Shown in pieces: positions 1 to 9,470 of a stretch of DNA of 37,181 nt. Position numbers and translations under genes: made by a program. Numbering within the stretch: the first letter of the stretch is position 1; every line of letters begins with the position of its first letter. The DNA lies in the NCBI RefSeq assembly GCF_001949145.1, contig NW_019091588.1:260685-297865 (forward strand), given 5' to 3'. Source of the DNA: Acanthaster planci. Its lineage: Eukaryota; Echinodermata; Asteroidea; Valvatida; Acanthasteridae. Under the pieces are notes generated by a model that searched no databases, was not told where the DNA came from, and saw only the letters and a list, made by a program, of their open reading frames with translations.

Positions 1-39
1 CGCATGTAACGGTTAAAAAAAGCACCCGGCAGCAAGTGG
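1..39. mobile_element. End of piggyBac-like MITE cut by the window edge
   Basis: Positions 25-39 read CCCGGCAGCAAGTGG and are followed by TTAA (40-43). This is the inverse of the CCACTTGCTGCCGG terminus of the MITEs at 6037-6629 and 10328-10914. Only the terminus lies in the window, so length and orientation of the body are unknown. Confidence 0.6.
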
Positions 40-43
40 TTAA

Positions 44-737
44 AACCATAATCACGAAATTAAAAAGCACCTCTCACAATTAATGGGGTCCCGAAGTCGG
101 CAGTGGGGAATGTCATTCGATTCTGTCATAAGTGTAAAAAAAAATCGACCGAAAAAAAGCGAGTAAAATCCATTTATCGATGTACAACACAAGCTTTAAA
201 AAAGAGTGCAAAAAAGCACCGCCAAACCATCATCCTTTTTCGACTGGACCGATCACATTTTCTGCAAGTATGTTCCCGAAAATCGCAATCCAAAATACTG
301 ATCGTGGCAATTTTGCGGCTTCCATCGATCTCTTGCGGTGACGTTAGAGAAACATTTCGCTGCATCGTGGCCTGTTTGACCTTTGACATCAACCCAGATA
401 GTGCGCCCTCTTTTTTATTTGATATTCATGAGCCCCTTCACGGAATGGCGGTGCTCCGCGATTTTTCTCTTCGGAACAATTTTTCTCAAAAGAAAATCTG
501 TCATTCTGAATAACGTTTGCAGAAAAAATGATGTTCGAGACATAAAATACGATTCATGATGAAAAACTAATGCTCAGAGCTTAGCATGGTTGCACAGTAC
601 AGTGTTTGATATTACATGATATCTTGATGATTTGGCTTGAAGGTTGTGCAAAATTTTTTAAAATATCAAGGGAAATGAATTCTGAGATTTTGTGTTGGGT
701 CAACCATGGAGGTACGTGTAGAAAGACCGATTGTTAA
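44..737. other. No gene recognised
   Basis: The longest open frame (103-513, plus) has no recognisable domain, and its lysine-rich start comes from A-rich DNA. No repeat shared with the rest of the window was noticed. Confidence 0.4.
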
Positions 738-745
738 AGCAGCAC

Positions 746-2212
746 TAGTATTGTAGTCGTCAAGACTGGTCTTGGTCTCGAGACCAGTTTGAAGGTGGTC
801 TTGGTCTGGAACATGCTGGTTTTGGTCTCGAGTCATTGGTCTTGGTCTTGATCTCGGCAGTCACAATCAAAAGAATCCCGGCATTAAGGGGTTAAGGACT
901 GTATGCACGAGCGTTCATTGTGGCTATAGCTGGCAGTAACGTGTCATGCGCAAACTTCATCCTTGTGCGGATAACGTGTTCACCCAAGGTTAAAACTTGC
1001 ATTGCTAAAAGTTTAAAAAGCTTTTGCAGTCTCACTTAAACTTGGGCACGCTTAGTTGAAGCTTGTACCAGGAAGAAGATAGCGCGTGACAGCCCCCCAA
1101 ATAATTGTCACTGGTTACCAGCTGTAAAAAGGTATGTAATTTATTGTCGCCGCAGTACCTGTGAACCCGTAGTCACATTGTGTGGTCTGGTAACTAGATG
1201 CTTATTAATGCACTGTGATAGCATTTTTGGCACAACGTGTGCCGCCGTGTGCCTTTGTCTTGGTGGTGTGTAAGTCATTGATGTCATGATTACCAGAAAG
1301 TCTTTTAGGGCTATCATGTCTGGCAATTCAGCAATCATACATTATGCATTCAACTACTACAAGGAATACGTTGGTGTTGAAACGGGAAGCAAAATAGATG
1401 TTGCTGTGTGTGTTTTTTGCACAAAAGCCCAGCATCAGCGATAAGGGCAGGAACAACATCTGCCTTCATCGAACACGTGCACTGCCATCACCTGTGAAGT
1501 ATGTACATGTACCAGGCTACAGTGTGTACTTCTTGGAATGATCTTTAAGTCCTCATGTTTGTTTAAACTTTTAAAGAATGTAAATTTAAGGCTTAAATGT
1601 TCAAACACTCAAAAACTGTTTCGTGTTTCGATTTTTAATGGAATGTGATGCCATGTGTGCATTACAGTCCCTAGTTTGAAATGAAAATAAATCGGTTTAA
1701 TTTTATCATTTTAAAATGAATTGAGCTAAAATGCATAAAATTATGAAGTGCCGTTATTTTTCGTTCTTAATTATTTTTAGGCCCCATTATTTTTTTATAC
1801 TTTTTTTTCCTACTTGAAGATATTTTTTTCAAATGCACCTGCTTGCATGTGCTGCCTGCCATACCAGGCAAAAAGTGAGAAGTGTTTATGAATGATAAAT
1901 AAAGCAGAAAGGAATTTTTATTTTATTTTATTGTGTTTACGTTGCAATGATTGCATGCAATATGCATGTCGCGACATTTAGAGTAGGTCAAAAAGTAAAC
2001 ACATCATTGAAAAATTCAAACTGCAAAGTAACAACAAAAACAATACTAAATTCCAGGACAATTCTGTCAAACTAATGCATATGTGTACATGTCCTTCTGT
2101 GGTTTATAGCCCATCTTCACAGTTTTTATGTCAATGTAGAGAGATGATTTCCATTCATTTATTTACAAATTTGGTCTTGGTCTCGGACTGCCTGGTCTTG
2201 ACTACAACACTG
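746..2212 (+). mobile_element. Degenerate hAT-superfamily DNA transposon
   Basis: The left end TAGTATTGTAGTC (746-758) and the right end, read inward as CAGTGTTGTAGTC (2200-2212 complement), are 13-bp inverted ends with two mismatches. They are flanked by AGCAGCAC (738-745) and AGCAGTGC (2213-2220), an 8-bp target duplication with two differences, which is the size typical of hAT. Subterminal DNA at both ends is rich in GGTCTTGGTCTCGAG-like motifs (757-835 and 2170-2200). A broken BED zinc finger lies inside. At 1467 bp it is far shorter than an autonomous hAT (usually over 2.5 kb), so it is an internally deleted, non-autonomous relic. A TTAA preceded by a degenerate piggyBac-like end (877-895) may be a nested fragment. 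Confidence 0.72.
1345..1497 (+). pseudogene. BED zinc-finger remnant of hAT transposase
   Basis: One frame encodes a YYKEYVGVETGSK stretch followed by CVFC (CxxC at 1409-1420), then hits TAA at 1442-1444. A second frame resumes with GTTSAFIEHVHCHH (1450-1491) and ends at TGA 1495-1497. CxxC followed by a TSAFIEH...H-type helix matches the BED-finger layout (C-x2-C-xn-H-x3-5-H) at the N-terminus of hAT transposases, where it binds DNA. The two halves are in different frames, so the finger is broken by an indel between 1421 and 1450. No RNase H-fold catalytic part is visible. The assignment is supported by the hAT-type ends and 8-bp duplication around it. Confidence 0.55.
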
Positions 2213-2220
2213 AGCAGTGC

Positions 2221-2930
2221 TCTACACATATCGTCCACTGCCAACAGCACAACGACCTTCCGCGGTCATGTCAATACACAGATATTTTCGACAGGCCAAT
2301 TTTTTTTTTTTTTAAGACATCTTGGGAATTCCAGGACTGAAATTGCATGAATTGAGTGCTTGTAGGACCACCTTGCTTGATCGGAGTCTTCCAAGATTAT
2401 CTAACAAAAGCTGAACTAAACCAAATGTGGAGTCGTAACAATCCTGAACACTTGGAACCAGGTGGTAGCAGACGGTCACGACAGTAGTCCGGCGACCGTG
2501 CCAACTGGGTTTGGAAGCTGGATGGACTGTCAGAACTGGTAGGCAATTATCATTCTAAATTTAAGTTTTTGTTGGCACTTTCTATGCTCTCTAGGTTTGG
2601 ACAGTGATGTTAGGGGAAACATAACTGATTCACGTTAGCTTTGAATTTGCGTTTAGACATGATATTACGAGTAACTGGCCGACTTGAGTCACTTTACAAT
2701 AGCCTTCTGTAACATTTCCCAAATGATTAAAAAATATTTTTAGTTCAGGTTACTCAGACTAGCTTTGAGAATGGTTAAGCACACCCCAGTTTTCAGCACA
2801 ATCCGAATATCAACCTGTGTATATTTACATGTATTTTACTTCCTCCTGAGTTCATTATTCGATGATGATGGTTTTTATTCAAGACAATAAATTTGTACAA
2901 GTTTTATGATTGTGTTGAACAGATACCGGT
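2221..2930. other. No gene recognised
   Basis: AT-rich sequence between the hAT element and the first R1 repeat. AATAAA occurs at about 2885, but there is no upstream coding region to attach it to. Confidence 0.35.
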
Positions 2931-3604
2931 GCCTCTGATAAAGGAAGCTGCTGTACAACTACAAGCAAGCAAGGAAATGAACAGGTAATGGTGAAAAGGT
3001 CGTCTGTACAAACCAGACATGCAACTTTTCCTCGGATCCGCTGATTTCCTCGTTTTTCACTTCAGACTTGCACCATTGAAAATTGAAAAATACTGTACAA
3101 ATTGTTGCAAAAATTGGTGTTTCCTCATTTTTTGTTTCTTCCAAGTTGCATGCCTTACAAACAGATTGCCAACTTACTCACTTCTGATTATTGCTGTCAT
3201 GAAGCAAAATTTGGGTGTGTGTGAGTTTGTTTCTGCATTCAGTTGGGAACCCTGAACACAAGAGGACAATGAGGTCCCGATTGACAGAGGGTCCCTGATT
3301 GACAACTGTGTACAAAACATATAGGTGGTCTTCTAAAAAAGTTGAAGTACAAACAAAAGAGGAACAGTAGGGGGTCCCCAGTTGCAGGTTAATATACACT
3401 GTGTTGGGGGGGATACATCCATACCTGTGTGGCCATCATAAAAAGTCCCCTCATTAGCATCCACTTGCCTAATCCCCCACTTTGTTATACCCACATACTT
3501 CCCATTCAGTGAGAACCCAAGGTTAGAAATGCCACTGAATACATACATACACATACATGTACAAGTGTTTTCAAGATGTATTTTTTTGCGTTGGGGAGAT
3601 GTTA
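2930..3604 (+). repeat. R1 dispersed repeat, forward copy 1
   Basis: The unit begins with a GGAAGCTGCTGTACAA-type segment and an AACAGGTAATG motif (2980s), followed by a TCTGATTATTGCTGTCATGA-type segment. It matches 4260-4400 and 5390-5500 on the same strand and 27330-27530 and 28330-28450 on the other. A repeat R2 copy lies inside in reverse orientation (3240-3405). The last ~40 bp (3567-3604) match the complement of 28851-28890. No conserved protein frame was found. Confidence 0.6.
3240..3405 (-). repeat. R2 repeat, reverse copy
   Basis: Reverse complement of the ~180-bp R2 unit at 3898-4085 and 27188-27365. Shared blocks include the GGGGACC segments, the AGAGGAACA segment and the TTTTGTACACAGTTGTCAATC segment. 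It lies inside an R1 copy. Confidence 0.65.
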
Positions 3605-3893
3605 ATTATATATAACAGGATTTGCCCTTACATTGCCCTTATATTAATAAGCACTGTATGCTCAGTGCTTGTCCGAGAGCTTGCGAAAAAAACCTCATAA
3701 GTTTACTCGGGTGGGACTCGAACCCACAACCTCCTGCTTACTAGTGCAGATGTCTTAACAACTCGACCACCGAGCTTGCCGGGGTCGGCTAGCCGGTCCG
3801 AGTAAAAAAAAAAACATCTTGAAAATAGTTCGCGGTACCCCCTGCTTCATTTGACCCATACGTCGGGTAAGGGCAAAACCTGTTATATATAAT
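3605..3893 (-). mobile_element. TIR-bounded 289-bp element with tRNA-like head
   Basis: The ends are near-perfect inverted repeats. ATTATATATAACAGG (3605-3619) mirrors CCTGTTATATATAAT (3879-3893), and the symmetry continues through TTTGCCCTTAC (3621-3631) opposite GTAAGGGCAAA (3867-3877), with one mismatch between. Inside, on the minus strand, is a tRNA-like segment with good A and B boxes. A tRNA-like promoter is expected in a SINE, but long TIRs are not. The element could be a MITE that captured a SINE, or two facing partial copies. Confidence 0.5.
3703..3782 (-). other. tRNA-like SINE head (Pol III A and B boxes)
   Basis: On the minus strand an A-box-like TGGTCGAGTTG (3759-3769) is followed 34 bp later by a perfect B box GGTTCGAGTCC (3714-3724). 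The T-arm region GTGGGTTCGAGTCCCAC is self-complementary. The general layout resembles a class II (Leu/Ser-like) tRNA. The acceptor stem does not pair cleanly and no CCA-bounded tRNA 3' end is present, so I call it a tRNA-derived SINE head rather than a working tRNA gene. Confidence 0.6.
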
Positions 3894-3897
3894 GTAC

Positions 3898-4090
3898 AAG
3901 TGTGTATTTGCCTGCAACTGGGGACCCCCTGTTGTTCCTCTTTTGTTTGTGTTCTAACTTTTTTTAGAAAACCACACATATGTTTTGTACACAGTTGTCA
4001 ATCGGGGACCTTCTGTCAGTCTGGGAGGGGGACCTTTTTGTCCTCTATTGTTCAGGGTCCCCAATTGAATGCAGAAACAAACACACATTA
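3898..4090 (+). repeat. R2 repeat, forward copy
   Basis: Starts GTGTGTATTTGCCTGCAA and ends near GAATGCAGAAACAAACACAC. It matches 27188-27365 on the same strand and the complement of 3240-3405. It directly abuts the TIR element at 3605-3893. Confidence 0.7.
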
Positions 4091-5250
4091 ATGCTATATT
4101 TGTGTGTAAGTTCTGACACCAGTTTTCCATGCATGAACACTTGACTTGCTGTACTTGTAATAGATGAAGGGAAAGCAGAGATCAATTTATTGTCCATGTT
4201 TGGAAATCAGCATAACTGCAGTTACACGTACATGTAGATATCAGGAGTATGGGTACCCACAATAAAGGGAACTGCTGTACAATCAAGTAAGGGAATTAAC
4301 AGGTAATGCTTTAATAAAAAGCCAACAGATGCATTGATCTACAAACACATTGCCAGTTCTGATTATTGTAGTCATGAAGCAAAATTTGTGTAGGGGGGAT
4401 ACATCCATGTACCACCATCACACATGGTTCCCTCATCAATATCCATGTGTCCGGTCCCCCACTCTAACATGCAGGTCCCTACATACTCCCGATAGAGAAG
4501 GTACCCAAGGTTTCTATAGCACTGAATACATGCACAGATATATGCTGCATTTGTGTCCAAGTTCTGACATCAGTTTTCCAAGCATCAATGCGGGAACTGG
4601 TGCACCTGTTGCAAATATTGTCCTCTTTGCAGTGATACAGATGTTCGTACATGTTAAATGATCCCAGTGGCGTCGATGGAAATTTAGTCAAAGCAGAATG
4701 GATCCTGAGAACAGTGAAAAGAGCTTTGTCAAGGCACTCATAGCAAGATTATCTGAAAAACCGTAACAGGAAGTGAGATTCACGTGTACATGTATGTCTA
4801 CATGTACCCTTCACAATTTATTTAAAGACCACTGCAGAAATTGTACCAACTAGTTTTGGAAGAATAATTCAGAGTTTTTCAGCATTCAAGAGATCCCAAT
4901 AGTTTCAATTGTTCCCCATGACATTTGAAGTATCTGGAAATCTTCAGGACAGAAAGGGGTTTGTGATTTTTATGATACACTTCAGGAAAATGCCCTGAAC
5001 TGGTTCACAGTGTTTGATTATTTCAGAGGTGTGAGAATTCATCTTTTTAGCTGATTCCAGCTTTTTTGTTAGTTGTTGACCCTGAATTTCAGTTTTTTGT
5101 ACACCTGGCCTGTACAAAAGTATGGGAACCTTTTGCATTTCATCTTTTTGCCAGCTGTTTCACCTTCAATTTTAAGTGGCCACTCACACCCCTGTTTTCA
5201 TGTTGATGTAAGCTGATTATCCAGAATATTTCAACTTCCTTATTTGGTTT
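4091..5250 (+). repeat. R1 dispersed repeat, forward copy 2
   Basis: Contains the AACAGGTAATG motif (~4300) and the AAGTTCTGACATCAGTTTTC segment (4558-4577). It also carries the TCTGGAAATCTTCAGGACAG segment (4933-4952). These recur in the same order, reverse-complemented, at 27780-28450. Open frames inside (for example 4350-4661) are not shared with other copies and are not called as genes. Confidence 0.6.
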
Positions 5251-6020
5251 GTGTCTATAGGTATCGTTCATGCTGCTGCTAGAGTAAAAGGAGATAAATC
5301 TGTTCTCCATGACGGTAGTTTCAAGGATTAGAATGCAACGTAACTGCAGTTACATGTACATATCAGAAGAACAGCTCCCCAAAATGAAGGAAGCTGTTTG
5401 ACAACCAAGGAAGGAAAATAACAAGGTAATTAGAAGGCCCGCTGCTGGTATTGACACACAAGAGATTACCAGTTCTGATTAATGCAGTCATGAAGCAAAG
5501 AGCAGATGGGGACCCATGCATTTTGCTTACTAATCAACATCCATGTGTCCTGCCCCCCACTGAAACATTCTTACTTAACATGAAGCCAAGTGATATCAAA
5601 GTGATGAAAATTGTGACACCTTTTGCACAAATATTTTTGTCCACAACCACATACATGTACGTGTACATGAAGGAAGTGGTGCCCCAAGTATCGTCAATGG
5701 AAATGTACTTCATACCAAGACTGTTCTACAGAAGGACTTCATCAAGTACCAAGAGTACATGTACCTGAAACAGCTGCAACCAGCAGGACATGAGGTATAC
5801 ATGTGTGTGTACATGTACATGTCTCCTGCATTTGTTTTCACGTTCACTGCAGAAATTGTGAATACAGGTTTGAGAAGCATTATGCAAAGTTTTCAACATC
5901 ACAAGATCCTAATATTTTGAATGTGTTCCGGTTATTTCTTGTGTATATCTGGAAATCTTCATAGTGAAAATAACTTTAGTGGTTTTATATACACAATAGT
6001 AAAATGCCCTAAAGCACAAA
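5251..6020 (+). repeat. R1 dispersed repeat, forward copy 3
   Basis: Opens with a GTATCGTTCATGCTGCTGCT segment. Its complement is at about 27615-27640. It continues through an AACAAGGTAATTAG variant of the R1 core (5425-5440) and the TCTGGAAATCTTCA segment (5948-5961). The MITE at 6037 begins just after it. Confidence 0.55.
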
Positions 6021-6036
6021 AGTAGTTTTTCCTGAA

Positions 6037-6629
6037 CCACTTGCTGCCGGTGGCAGTTATCAATGTTGATGATGCTGGTCCAGGATAATTATCATTTTTT
6101 TCTGTTTTCAAAATTCTTTTAAACTTCATTTACTTATTTAAAATCTTCATTTACTGGACACTTCTGCCCACACAAAGACTTGTCTGGTCTCCCCTCTAGC
6201 CTGACAGACAAAATCTGTTGATGCCGGAGTATTTCAGCCAGGTCTGCAGCCTTGTAAGAAGAGCCCAGATTGTGTGGTGTTCTATAGCTTTCTTTTGTTC
6301 ACGAACCTGGCACAGTGCGCCGCTGACATCTTTTCAATAGGGGCCAGATTAGCATGCAGCGGTGCTGTGTGGCTCATCACTGCAGTGGTGAAGCGTTTTT
6401 GTCCCCAGTAGTAATCCGTTCACTCTAAATGCCCCAAATCGTGGTATACTATTATCTCCACTTTTGTAGAGCAAAAAAATGTTGGTAATGCCCAGCAGCC
6501 TGGTCTTTTATTCTGAGTATGGGCTTTTGTTACCAGTACAAGGCCCAGTTCCCTTTGTCCAAGTTCAGAGTCCCCGGCCAGGCATATAAAGCATTCGTGT
6601 CCAGAACCGGAATCCCCGGCAGGAAGTGG
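6037..6629. mobile_element. piggyBac-like MITE (copy 1, 593 bp)
   Basis: Left end CCACTTGCTGCCGG (6037-6050), right end CCCCGGCAGGAAGTGG (6614-6629). It is flanked on the right by TTAA (6630-6633) and on the left by TGAA (6033-6036), a one-base change from TTAA. TTAA duplications are diagnostic of the piggyBac mechanism. The body (for example 6236-6440) is closely similar to 10509-10730. No transposase frame is present, so it is non-autonomous. Confidence 0.72.
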
Positions 6630-6633
6630 TTAA

Positions 6634-7550
6634 TATTTTATAAATAGTAAGGACACTTGAGCATTCTGTAACTCTGATAATCCTTAATCCAAGTTTTAAT
6701 GTTCAAATGTAAAAACATAAACATTCAGAGTTTTTGCTGCTGTCCACTTGCAGATGGGTCTGTCCACACTAATGGATACATTTGCACACATTCAAAATCA
6801 TCTCTTTTCTTTAACAGTGTTGAGAGTCAAGAAACAAACTTCAACAATTTTACTGATATGTATAATTGTGGAGATATAGTTTACACAGTTTAATAGGATT
6901 CGGTGGTTCATTGTTAAAATAATCAGCATCTTGATGAAATGTCCAACTTATATTAGGGATTCTGTTTGGACACGCACATACATTGTAGCTGTGTCAGCTT
7001 ATGTTTTTCAGGTAATCTGAATACCACTTATAGAGAAAAACATCTGTTAAAACATCGGCGCTACAGGTATAACATTTAAGAAATGTGTCAAAATCTGTGG
7101 CTTTTTATTTCTTTAAGTTATCTTAAACCAGAATTTAAGGAGAGCTATTTAATAACGTACGTCACGGTGTCTGTCCACAAAGTGACCAACATGAAACGGG
7201 CTGATTTTGCCATTCCTTGAGCGGATAACCTGAATAAAAATGTATATCTTCCTGAGAAAAGTTTTTACGATAATAGTTTACATCACATTTTTTTTTCTAT
7301 CAGATGACAAAACTAAGATTTGACTTGGGAATTGCAAATGTCTGTCCTATTTTGTAACATTTGTCACAACCATTTTTTTCCCCTCTAAATGTAAAAATCT
7401 TAGCAAACTCGTCTTGTAAGAACAGATAAGTACATACATGTAAGTATAAGTACATATATATATATACATTAAAAACTACATTAAATAAATAAGGAACAAC
7501 TCATTAAAAAGAGTCAGTTCATTTTGCTGAAGTGAAAATGAGAAGACTAC
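6634..7550. other. No gene recognised
   Basis: AT-rich, with a short (TA)n tract near 7447-7466. No open frame of interest on either strand. Confidence 0.35.
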
Positions 7551-7590
7551 ATGTATCTGTCCCCATGTTGTGACATGTGACAAACGTTAT

Positions 7591-7946
7591 GTCTGTCCAT
7601 GTGACAAAGGTTACAAATTTAGAAAAACTTAGTGTTCATTTTAGCTGATGTTTAATAGTCTTTTCACAAAAAAACAAATTTGGTTTGTGAACAATTGTTT
7701 TCATTCTCTAATTCAAACACCAGAAAAAGTCTGTCCATGTGACAAATGTGATATCTCTCCAGTGACAAACGTAACAAATTTTTCTTGAAATAAAATTCAG
7801 TGTTATCGACACTGTAATTGTTTTTATGAGATAATGAAAAAAGTAAACTAAAATGAGTATTTAATAAATTGCGGGTAATTGTCAATTATGTTTTGAATTT
7901 AATTTGCACCTCTAAGGAACAAAGTGTCTGTCTATGTGACAAACGT
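7591..7946 (+). repeat. Spaced GTCTGTCCATGTGACAAA repeats
   Basis: GTCTGTCCATGTGACAAA occurs at 7591 and 7729, with variant GTCTGTCTATGTGACAAA at 7925 and weaker versions near 7166 and 7568-7585. Each is followed a few bases later by an AC-rich block ending in AAATTT or similar. Spacing is irregular (about 140-200 bp), so it reads as a decayed long-period tandem repeat. Confidence 0.5.
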
Positions 7947-8120
7947 CATACCTTCAAGAATGAACTTCTGTAATTTCTTAAACACTGCTCAATTTACCTT
8001 TACCTTTCTGTGGCAACAGTCGAACAGTGAAGACATGTAAGCCCAAAAAATGGCAAAATTTTATAGTTGGAAAGTGGTATTGAATGTCATGCAAATGTAT
8101 CCGTTATTGTAGACAGTATA

Positions 8121-8265
8121 CAAATACAGCATGGTTTGAGGGAAAGTACTGGGAATTACTGGTCCCGAGGTGTAGGTCAGTTTGGCGGAGGGAGGTAATC
8201 AAACTGACCTACACCACAGAACCAGTAATTCCGACTATTTTCCCGAATAAATGATGCTGTATTTG
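8121..8265. repeat. 145-bp foldback (long imperfect palindrome)
   Basis: Nested inverted pairs share one centre near 8192: CAAATACAGCAT (8121-8132) with ATGCTGTATTTG (8254-8265), GGAATTACTGG (8152-8162) with CCAGTAATTCC (8222-8232), and TGTAGGTCAGTTT (8171-8183) with AAACTGACCTACA (8201-8213). The loop is 17 bp. No protein is encoded. It abuts the MITE at 8267. Confidence 0.75.
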
Positions 8266-8266
8266 T

Positions 8267-8683
8267 TTTACTACACCTCATAAATATTCAAACAGAAATC
8301 TCATGTTACTTATCCTCACAGACACCATTTTTGTTTATCAGCGGCTAAATTTCCATGTAATGATAGTTGAGTGCAGATATGCATAGAATCAGGGCTTCAG
8401 TAGTCTGGTGCTGACAAAGATTTTTGATCTTTACTGTAATAGATATTAGGATACAACTCCAGACTGGTTCCGTAAAGATTACATGACACAGACGACATAT
8501 TTATGCGGCGGGTTCCAGAGGGATTTTTTGATGATACCAGTAATAACTACCGCACAGCAGCAAGGTTGATACTGACCGCTGTGACGTCACCTGGTCGCGT
8601 ATCATTTCTACTTCCGGATGCAAGGTGGAATCGGCCAATGACACACTCCGATTTACTTGTGAATATTTATGAGGTGTAGTAAA
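8267..8683. mobile_element. MITE with perfect 24-bp TIRs (417 bp)
   Basis: Positions 8267-8290 are the exact reverse complement of 8660-8683; the inner 20 bases on the left are CTACACCTCATAAATATTCA (8271-8290). A perfect 24-bp match suggests recent activity compared with other elements here. No transposase is present. The superfamily is undetermined because no clear target duplication is visible: the neighbouring foldback occupies the left flank. Confidence 0.72.
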
Positions 8684-8689
8684 CCCAGA

Positions 8690-9470
8690 TACAGTTGTTA
8701 AAAATTATCATTTTTTGTCCAGTTACTTTCAATAGGGAATAAGGAAATGTACTTTTTGAAGAATTAAATTGATGTTTGCAGTACTTTTCTTCCCGTCTTT
8801 GAAATCCACTTTTCTTAATTTGTGTATACTAACAGTCCTAACAGTGTCCTAACAGTCCCAAATCCTTTAACCTAGACCGTTGGGGTTGTGCAAATGCTAA
8901 GTGCAACTGCAGCGGATCCTCATTTGGGCAATAAAACTTCTTCTTGATGAAATTCAACATTCATGTATTACCTGATTGATATATTCTGTACGTTCAGTAC
9001 GACAGGGATGAGGCAATAATTATCTAATACTGCGAGTTTGTTAATGAATATGAGGTGAAGGTACACAGAGTAGATTTTATTAAGCATTTGCATGTTTAAA
9101 TTATTCGTTGCCCCTTTTTCTTTTTAGTAAGCAAGGGATCATTGTGTTTGTTTCGGAGATCTCATTCAGGGTCATCTTTTTCGAAAGATATTGACAACGT
9201 TGACTTTTTCTCTCGCATACAAACTGAACTGAGAGTCCAATAATAAAGCTTTTGCTGGCTCTTGTCGGTTAAATTTGTATGTAGTGTATTATCAAAAGAA
9301 TTTAGTAAGCCCGCCCTTGATGAAATTCAACATTGTGTATACAACCGTGTCAAAGGGAAGCGTTATTGAGGAAAATTGACCTCTGATAAGATAATGACGA
9401 TTACCTTTTGCTGATTCCCTTCAAACCCTGCACATTGCTAGACTACCACCTGCAGATGTATGCCGAGTAA
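8690..9470. other. No gene recognised
   Basis: Unique-looking AT-rich sequence with no supported coding or RNA feature. A GATGAAATTCAACATT phrase occurs twice (8946 and 9319). Confidence 0.35.

Noticed and set aside
103-513. 136-codon open frame at the left end
   Set aside because: No recognisable domain. Lysine-rich start arises from A-rich DNA, and an opposite-strand frame overlaps; no splice or promoter support.
3703-3782. Functional tRNA gene
   Set aside because: A and B boxes are good, but the acceptor stem does not pair and it is embedded in a TIR element; called SINE head instead.
7591-7946. CRISPR array
   Set aside because: Spacing is irregular and far too long, the repeats diverge, there are no cas genes, and the context is eukaryotic.
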